Assembly: GCA_964442345.1 (NCBI GenBank)
Contig: CAYTZD010000050.1
Coordinates: 1-11,556 of the forward strand
From: Hippea sp964442345
GTDB taxonomy: Bacteria; Campylobacterota_A; Desulfurellia; Desulfurellales; Hippeaceae
Length of the DNA stretch: 11,556 bases
Reading direction: 5' to 3'
Below the pieces are notes generated by a model. It had not been told where the DNA came from, did no database searches, and worked only from the letters and a program-made list of their open reading frames with translations. The translations under genes and the position numbers were made by a program. The first letter of the stretch is position 1; each line of letters begins with the position of its first letter. This document shows, piece after piece, positions 6,558 through 11,556 of this stretch.

Positions 6558-8070
6558 GATAGTAATACTCGATTTTGGCAGTCAATATACGCAGTTGATA
6601 GCAAGAAAAATCAGGGAATTGGGTGTGTATGCCGAGATTGTCCCGTTTAACAAGGATTTTAATAAAGCAGATGTTAAAGGCATTATCTTAAGCGGTTCGC
6701 CTTCAAGTATTTACGATGATAATGCACCACTGCCTAATGGAGAGATTTTTAAGATGGGTTTGCCCATTCTTGGCATCTGTTATGGTATGCAGGTTATAGC
6801 CAAATTTTTCTCTGGCAAGATTGCACCATCAAAGAAAAGGGAATACGGACCTGCAATAATCAAGCTAAAAAAGGAAAATAAGCTGATAGATAAAGAGATT
6901 GACGGTTCTGTTGTCTGGATGAGTCATGGCGATAGGCTTGAGAAATTGCCTGAAGGCTTTGAGGCAGTCGCATATACGGACAATTCGCCGTTTGCTGTGA
7001 TTCAGAATTTAGAAAAGAGAATCTGGGCTGTGCAGTTTCATCCAGAAGTGCATCACTCTGAAAAAGGCAAGCAGATACTTGCTCGTTTTCTGTTTGATAT
7101 ATGCAATGCAGAAGCCAACTGGAGTATGGAGAATTTTCTTGAAGCGCAGATAAATCAGATAAGAGAAACAGTTGGAAATAAGAAGGTTATTGGTGCTGTA
7201 TCTGGCGGTGTTGATTCAAGTGTTGTTGCCGTCTTAATGAATAAGGCAATTGGTGAAAATTTTATAGGCGTTTTTGTCAATAATGGGCTTTTGAGAAAGA
7301 ATGAAGCAGAATATGTGCTTGAATCCTTCAAAAGATTGGGTGTAAACATACGCTATGTTGATGCATCAGATTTGTTTTTGGATAGACTAAAGGGTGTGGT
7401 TGACCCAGAAAAGAAGAGAAAAATCATAGGCCATACATTTATAGATGTATTTAGGGAAGTTGCTAAAGAATACGATGATGTTGAATTCTTGGCTCAAGGC
7501 ACGCTTTACCCAGATGTGATAGAAAGTGTTTCTGTAAAGGGTCCATCGGCAACGATAAAAAGCCATCACAATGTCGGTGGCTTGCCAAAGGATCTAAACT
7601 TTAAGCTTATTGAACCGTTAAGGGAACTGTTTAAAGACGAAGTTAGAAGGTTGGGCAAAAAGCTTGGACTTGACGATGAATTTATAAACAGACATCCATT
7701 TCCAGGACCTGGCCTTGCAATAAGGGTGATTGGACAGATAACCAAAGAGAGACTCTCTGTTTTAAGGGAAGCAGATGCTATTGTGGTTGAAGAGATAAAA
7801 AAGGCAGGTGTTTATAACGATGTGTGGCAAGCGTTTGCCGTTTTGCTGCCAATCTCAACAGTGGGTGTTATGGGTGATAAGAGAACCTATGAGAATGTTG
7901 TTGCGCTGCGTGTTGTTGAGAGTGTTGATGGTATGACGGCAGACTGGTCAAGGCTGCCTTATGATCTGTTGGGTAAGATCTCAAATAGGATTATAAACGA
8001 AGTTGAAGGTGTAAATAGGGTGGTCTATGATATCTCTTCAAAACCACCATCAACAATAGAGTGGGAATAA
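6550..8070 (+). CDS. guaA: GMP synthase (glutamine-hydrolysing)
   Basis: Makes GMP from XMP, ATP and glutamine, the last step of guanine nucleotide synthesis. The 506-aa protein has the normal two-part layout. The class-I glutamine amidotransferase domain (about 1-190) has nucleophile C77 in LGICYGMQ and H164/E166 in VQFHPEVHHSEKG. The ATP pyrophosphatase domain has P-loop SGGVDSS (218-224) and AQGTLYPDVIES. The C-terminal dimerisation domain has RHPFPGPGLAIRVIG (from about 381) and ends in the family-typical STIEWE. The family motif FVDNGLLR reads FVNNGLLR (Asp to Asn). GGAG at 6540-6543 lies 6 nt before the ATG, which sits inside the end of tldE. The TAA stop shares one base with the next start (TAATG). 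Confidence 0.97.
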   Translation: MDKIVILDFGSQYTQLIARKIRELGVYAEIVPFNKDFNKADVKGIILSGSPSSIYDDNAPLPNGEIFKMGLPILGICYGMQVIAKFFSGKIAPSKKREYGPAIIKLKKENKLIDKEIDGSVVWMSHGDRLEKLPEGFEAVAYTDNSPFAVIQNLEKRIWAVQFHPEVHHSEKGKQILARFLFDICNAEANWSMENFLEAQINQIRETVGNKKVIGAVSGGVDSSVVAVLMNKAIGENFIGVFVNNGLLRKNEAEYVLESFKRLGVNIRYVDASDLFLDRLKGVVDPEKKRKIIGHTFIDVFREVAKEYDDVEFLAQGTLYPDVIESVSVKGPSATIKSHHNVGGLPKDLNFKLIEPLRELFKDEVRRLGKKLGLDDEFINRHPFPGPGLAIRVIGQITKERLSVLREADAIVVEEIKKAGVYNDVWQAFAVLLPISTVGVMGDKRTYENVVALRVVESVDGMTADWSRLPYDLLGKISNRIINEVEGVNRVVYDISSKPPSTIEWE

Positions 8071-10349
8071 TGAAACTAAAGAAGATAAAGGAAGATTTGA
8101 TAAGCAACATAGAAAGTTTCTTTGAGAAGGTATTTAACAAACATGTTATAACTGCTTTATTCTTTATTGTAGTGATTGCGTTGAATTTTCCGCATTCGTC
8201 TGAAAACTATTACGATCTAAGAATAGGTGATGTGGCACCAAAGACGATCAGGGCGACCGTCTCAATGCTTGTTGAAGATAAACAGGCAACGCAGAGAAGA
8301 ATAGAAGAAGCGATGAATGGCACACCGCCAGTCTTCGATTATAACGCCAATGTATTTTCAAACACAATCAGCACGCTAAAAAAGGCTTTAGATGAGATAG
8401 ATAAGAAGGACTTAAAGACTTCAGAGAAGAAGTTTTTTGACACATTGAAGATAAAGCCAAGCCATTCGCTATTTGTAAGGCTTTTGCGATACAAAAAGGA
8501 TGATATATTCAAGTATGCTTCTGATGCCTTAGGTGCGCTTCAGCACTATTATATAGTAAATTCCGTAAGGCAGCTTTATAAGTTCTCACCAGATAAGATT
8601 ATAATAAGGAACATCAAAAGTCCCGATAAAGAGCGTCTGTTAAGTAAAGATGATGTTATAGATACAACAAAGGCAAAGATAATTGCATACAATAGACTTA
8701 AGGATGTTGTCGATGATGTGGGTTTGAGAAATACAATATGGGATTTGATATCGCAATTGATTATTCCCAATCTCACCTTCAATTCGCTTGCTACACAGCA
8801 GAAAAAGCAGGAAGCAGCAAAAAAGGTTAACAAGGTTTTCTTTAAGGTGTCAAAGGGTGAGATAATTGTGCGCAGCGGTGATGTGATAACCAAGACAGAC
8901 TATCTCAAACTTAACGCCTTAAACTCTTTAAAACAGAAGCAGAATGCGTATCTAAAGTTTGTGGTCAATATAATCTTATTTATCGTTTTGTGCCTTGTCT
9001 TGTATGAGGTTTACAGGCTAACAAAGGCTAAAAAGAACAAGTGGATAAGCGAGACAAAACTGCTTGCCATTGCAGAAAGCTTAATCGTTATACAGATTCT
9101 TCTGTTTAAACTATTTTCCTATCTCTCAACTGTTATAACATTCTCCAATGTTGACTTGCCGCAGACGGCTGTTTTGTTTGCAACGCCATTTGCCACTGCT
9201 TCTATGATGATTGCCATTATGATAGACTTTGAACTTGCCTTTTTGGTTTCTATCTTGTTTGGTATCTCTGTCTGGTTGCTGTTGAATCCAGAGATACTGT
9301 TTGTTGGCATTTATGTTCTATTGGGTAATATGGCAGGCATTTTTGCTATAAGAAAAGAGAAGACAAGAACGGGCGTTATAAAAGCTGGACTGTATGTCTC
9401 TTTAAGCAGCGTTCTGTTTGTTTTGCTTTTTCATGTATTGAAAAACAGCGAGATTGATAAGTCAATGTTTATAGATGCAGCCTTTGGTTTTTTTAGCGGG
9501 ATTCTATCGGCTATAGTTGTCAGCGGACTTTTGCCTGTTTTTGAATACATTTTTAATGTTACAACAGACATAAAGCTGCTTGAGTTGGGTAATCTCAACA
9601 ATCCCTTGCTGAAAGAGCTTGCCATAAAAGCACCTGGCACCTATCATCACAGTATTGTTGTCTCATCGTTGGCTGAAGCTGCAGCAACACAGATAGGCGC
9701 AAATCCGTTGATTGTTAAGGTTGGCTCCTACTATCACGATATAGGCAAGATAAAAAAGCCACTGTATTTTGTGGAGAATCAGATTGATGGCATAAATCCG
9801 CACGATAAATTGAAGCCTTCAATCAGTGCTTTGATTATTAAAAACCATGTAAAATACGGTGTTGAGATAGCAAAGAAGCATAGGCTTGGCAATTATATTA
9901 TCGATATTATACAACAGCATCACGGGACAAGTCTTATAAGGTATTTTTACAACAAGGCAAAGGAGAATGGCCTAAATCCCAAAGAAGAAGACTTCAGATA
10001 CCCAGGTCCTAAACCGCAAACAAAAGAAGCAGGTATTGTTATGATAGCAGATGAGGTTGAAGCAGCATCAAAAACGCTTTCTGATCCCACTGTTGCACAC
10101 TTAAGGGATTTTGTAAGGGAGATTACAAACAAGATATTTTTAGACGGCCAGCTTGACGAGTGCGAATTGACACTAAAAGACTTAAACCTTATTACAGATA
10201 GCTTTGTTAAGGTTTTAGTTGGCATATTCCATCACAGGATTGAGTATCCAGAAGATGAGAAGAAACCCAATGTTGTAGGAGAAGCTTGTAAATTGGATCT
10301 TAACCCAAAGAATAAAGATGAATCTAACACTAATAGAACACAAGGTTAA
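8070..10349 (+). CDS. pgpH: 7TM-HD family membrane phosphodiesterase (PgpH type)
   Basis: Large inner-membrane protein whose characterised Listeria relative PgpH hydrolyses c-di-AMP. From the ATG at 8070 it has 759 aa. One membrane segment (about 24-40) leads to a long extracytoplasmic 7TMR-HDED-like domain (about 41-294). A block of about seven membrane helices (295-497) and a cytoplasmic HD domain follow. The HD domain shows the family motifs PGTYHHSIVVSSLAEAAA (HH at 526-527), SYYHDIGKIKKPLYFVENQ (H556-D557), KNHVKYG (H593), QQHHGT (617-618) and MIADEVEAAS (D661). An in-frame GTG at 8061 adds three residues but lies inside guaA without its own binding site; GAGTGGGA at 8059-8066 better serves the ATG. 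It overlaps ybeY by 32 nt. Placement of a 7TM-HD gene next to ybeY is also seen in Firmicutes. The substrate is inferred from the family; no diadenylate cyclase gene is in view. Confidence 0.9.
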   Translation: MKLKKIKEDLISNIESFFEKVFNKHVITALFFIVVIALNFPHSSENYYDLRIGDVAPKTIRATVSMLVEDKQATQRRIEEAMNGTPPVFDYNANVFSNTISTLKKALDEIDKKDLKTSEKKFFDTLKIKPSHSLFVRLLRYKKDDIFKYASDALGALQHYYIVNSVRQLYKFSPDKIIIRNIKSPDKERLLSKDDVIDTTKAKIIAYNRLKDVVDDVGLRNTIWDLISQLIIPNLTFNSLATQQKKQEAAKKVNKVFFKVSKGEIIVRSGDVITKTDYLKLNALNSLKQKQNAYLKFVVNIILFIVLCLVLYEVYRLTKAKKNKWISETKLLAIAESLIVIQILLFKLFSYLSTVITFSNVDLPQTAVLFATPFATASMMIAIMIDFELAFLVSILFGISVWLLLNPEILFVGIYVLLGNMAGIFAIRKEKTRTGVIKAGLYVSLSSVLFVLLFHVLKNSEIDKSMFIDAAFGFFSGILSAIVVSGLLPVFEYIFNVTTDIKLLELGNLNNPLLKELAIKAPGTYHHSIVVSSLAEAAATQIGANPLIVKVGSYYHDIGKIKKPLYFVENQIDGINPHDKLKPSISALIIKNHVKYGVEIAKKHRLGNYIIDIIQQHHGTSLIRYFYNKAKENGLNPKEEDFRYPGPKPQTKEAGIVMIADEVEAASKTLSDPTVAHLRDFVREITNKIFLDGQLDECELTLKDLNLITDSFVKVLVGIFHHRIEYPEDEKKPNVVGEACKLDLNPKNKDESNTNRTQG

Positions 10350-10764
10350 ACCATTTTACGATAGCAAAACGATAGAAAAATTTGTTGAGTTTCTATTCGA
10401 TAGCTTCGAGATAGATAAAACAAAAGAGCTTAATATTCTCTTCTGCGATGATGACGAAATAAAGGAATTGAATAAGGAGTTTAGAAAAAAGGATGCACCA
10501 ACGAATGTTTTGAGTTTCTATGGGTATGATGAGAATATTTTGGGAGATATAGCTATCTCGCTTGATACAATAGAAAAGGAAGCAGAAGAGAAGAAAAAGG
10601 ACGCATTAGAGTATCTGCTTTTTATTATTGCTCATGGTTTTTTGCACCTTTTGGGTTATACGCATGAGACAATGGAGAAATTTGACGAGATGATGAAGAT
10701 ACAAAATGAACTTGTTGAAGAATTCTTAAAGAAGGAGAACAAAGATGAAGAAACTGCCAGTTAA
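10318..10764 (+). CDS. ybeY: Endoribonuclease / rRNA maturation factor YbeY
   Basis: Metal-dependent RNase family involved in 16S rRNA 3'-end maturation and ribosome quality control. The 148-aa length is normal. The zinc site is AHGFLHLLGYTHET with H106, H110 and H116. The upstream family block LNKEFRKKDAPTNVLSF keeps R56, but the usual TDVLSF is TNVLSF (N63), and the usual GYDH is GYTH (T115). LGDIAIS follows as expected. The start lies 32 nt inside the 7TM-HD gene with only a weak AAAG upstream, so translation probably depends on coupling. The C-terminal Lys/Glu-rich end overlaps cysE by 20 nt. Together with ruvX, this gives two rRNA-processing genes in the run. Family assignment is secure; the effect of the substitutions is unknown. 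Confidence 0.93.
   Translation: MNLTLIEHKVKPFYDSKTIEKFVEFLFDSFEIDKTKELNILFCDDDEIKELNKEFRKKDAPTNVLSFYGYDENILGDIAISLDTIEKEAEEKKKDALEYLLFIIAHGFLHLLGYTHETMEKFDEMMKIQNELVEEFLKKENKDEETAS
10732..10737 (+). promoter_or_regulatory. Ribosome binding site deciding the cysE start
   Basis: AAGGAG, 7 nt before the ATG at 10745, inside the end of ybeY. It is the best Shine-Dalgarno in the window and supports the long form of CysE over an internal ATG at 10835, which has only a weak GAGA upstream. Confidence 0.75.
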
Positions 10765-11556
10765 GTTGGGTTGGACGGCGATTACATTGACTGCTGGTTA
10801 TGTTGCTTTGAAAAAGACAGGCGCATTAGAGAAAATGAAGGAAGATATAGATGCTGTATTTGAAAGAGACCCTGCGGCAAGAAGTATTCCTGAAGTTATA
10901 TTCTGCTATCCAGGACTTCATGCGCTCTGGTTTCACAGGGTTGCGCACTTGTTATGGAAGTATGATTTTAAGTTTCTTGGCAGGCTTGTTTCTCATATCT
11001 CCCGCTTCTTAACCGGTATCGAGATACATCCCGGTGCAAAGATTGGCAAAAGATTTTTTATAGACCATGGAATGGGTGTTGTTATTGGTGAGACGGCAGA
11101 GATTGGCGATAATGTAACGCTGTATCAAGGTGTTACACTTGGCGGAACAAGCCTAAAGAAGGTTAAAAGGCATCCGACGGTTGGCAATAATGTTGTTGTT
11201 GGCAGTGGAGCAAAGGTGCTTGGTGCTTTGAAGATTGGCGATAACTCAAAAATTGGTTCAGGCAGTGTTGTTATTAGGGATGTGCCAGAAAACTCAACAG
11301 TGGTCGGCATTCCTGCCAAGGTTATAAAGAAAGAGAAGCCCGATAAAAAGGTTGATTTAGAACATACAAAACTGCCTGATGTTGAAGGTAAGGTTATCAG
11401 GTATCTGCTGCACAGAATAGAAGAACTTGAAAAGGAGATATCGGCTTTAAGAGAAGGAAAGCCTGAAGAGATAGAAAAGGAAAGAAAAAAAGAAGCAGAA
11501 GAGCTCAAAAAGATAGAGAAATATATTAAAAGCTATGAGATAGAAGGTATAGATTA
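10745..11556 (+). CDS. cysE: Serine O-acetyltransferase CysE, short form with extra N- and C-terminal segments (runs to the window edge)
   Basis: Transfers acetyl from acetyl-CoA to serine, giving O-acetylserine for cysteine synthesis. 270 residues are visible; the last two bases are TA, so the gene may stop exactly at the edge or continue. The core matches short SATs: EDIDAVFERDPAARS (33-47), CYPGLHALWFHRVAH (54-68), then a left-handed beta-helix of hexapeptide repeats (about 92-195). Catalytic-site residues are D107-H108 (FIDHGMGVVIGETAEIG) and H143 (KRHPTVG); TLGGTSLKKVKRHP is typical. Before the core lies a hydrophobic segment (about 7-23, GWTAITLTAGYVAL) that short SATs normally lack. 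After the core, about 221-265 is a Glu/Lys-rich predicted coiled coil. AAGGAG 7 nt upstream supports the long start, which overlaps ybeY by 20 nt. An internal ATG at residue 31 would give an ordinary N-terminus. Confidence 0.93.
   Translation, partial: MKKLPVKLGWTAITLTAGYVALKKTGALEKMKEDIDAVFERDPAARSIPEVIFCYPGLHALWFHRVAHLLWKYDFKFLGRLVSHISRFLTGIEIHPGAKIGKRFFIDHGMGVVIGETAEIGDNVTLYQGVTLGGTSLKKVKRHPTVGNNVVVGSGAKVLGALKIGDNSKIGSGSVVIRDVPENSTVVGIPAKVIKKEKPDKKVDLEHTKLPDVEGKVIRYLLHRIEELEKEISALREGKPEEIEKERKKEAEELKKIEKYIKSYEIEGID

Noticed and set aside
8061..8069. GTG start for the 7TM-HD gene three codons upstream
   Set aside because: It lies inside the last guaA codons and has no Shine-Dalgarno of its own; ATG at 8070 (TAATG) fits the coupling pattern better.
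10835..10837. Internal ATG as the sole start of CysE
   Set aside because: Would give a typical short SAT N-terminus, but the strong AAGGAG at ideal spacing favours 10745; the internal start is kept only as a possible second form.
11125..11508. Open minus-strand frame of 127 codons opposite cysE
   Set aside because: Ser/Phe/Thr-rich shadow of the cysE hexapeptide and coiled-coil regions; no binding site or domain.
1..11556. tRNA, rRNA, CRISPR, insertion sequence, phage or defence genes
   Set aside because: Looked for on both strands; no repeats with spacers, transposase or integrase motifs, or tRNA-like folds were seen, and the window is filled by housekeeping genes.

Overview
This 11.6 kb window is an AT-rich, very densely packed piece of bacterial chromosome. 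It holds one gene on the minus strand (a cell-wall amidase) and, facing away from it, a run of ten plus-strand genes that touch or overlap almost end to end. Proteins are rich in Lys/Glu/Ile and arginine is mostly written AGA/AGG. The gene set (7TM-HD phosphodiesterase, DUF151-like protein, short-form serine acetyltransferase, a compact MltG) and the style suggest a deep-branching, possibly moderately thermophilic Gram-negative of the Desulfurella/Hippea type (Desulfurellales). That placement is inference; no marker in the window fixes it.

Layout. Positions 26-1120 (minus): an exported AMIN plus Amidase_3 N-acetylmuramoyl-L-alanine amidase. Positions 1121-1170: a 50-bp divergent control region. 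It contains two face-to-face -10 boxes forming a palindrome, a near-consensus plus-strand sigma70-type promoter, and the ruvX ribosome binding site. Positions 1171-11556 (plus): ruvX, mltG, miaB, a diverged DUF151 (bifunctional nuclease family) gene, a dGTPase-like HD hydrolase, tldE/pmbA, guaA, a 7TM-HD (PgpH-type) gene, ybeY, and cysE running to the right edge. The only plus-strand gap is 14 bp, in front of the DUF151 gene; all other junctions overlap by 1-32 nt or abut directly. The run therefore looks like a single translationally coupled operon. No internal terminator, RNA gene, mobile element, CRISPR array or repeat was seen.

How the genes fit together. Two peptidoglycan enzymes (AmiC-type amidase and MltG) sit either side of one shared control region. 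RuvX/YqgF and YbeY act in rRNA maturation and MiaB in tRNA modification. GuaA makes GMP, while the Dgt-like protein would hydrolyse dNTPs. The 7TM-HD protein probably hydrolyses c-di-AMP. TldE is half of the TldD/TldE peptide-maturation protease, and its partner is not here. CysE starts cysteine synthesis. This is core housekeeping content; I found no convincing novel multi-gene system. The points most worth a second look are the palindromic divergent promoter with a possibly leaderless amidase transcript, an MltG missing a stretch of its catalytic-domain loop, the CysE with extra segments at both ends, and the strongly diverged DUF151 protein.
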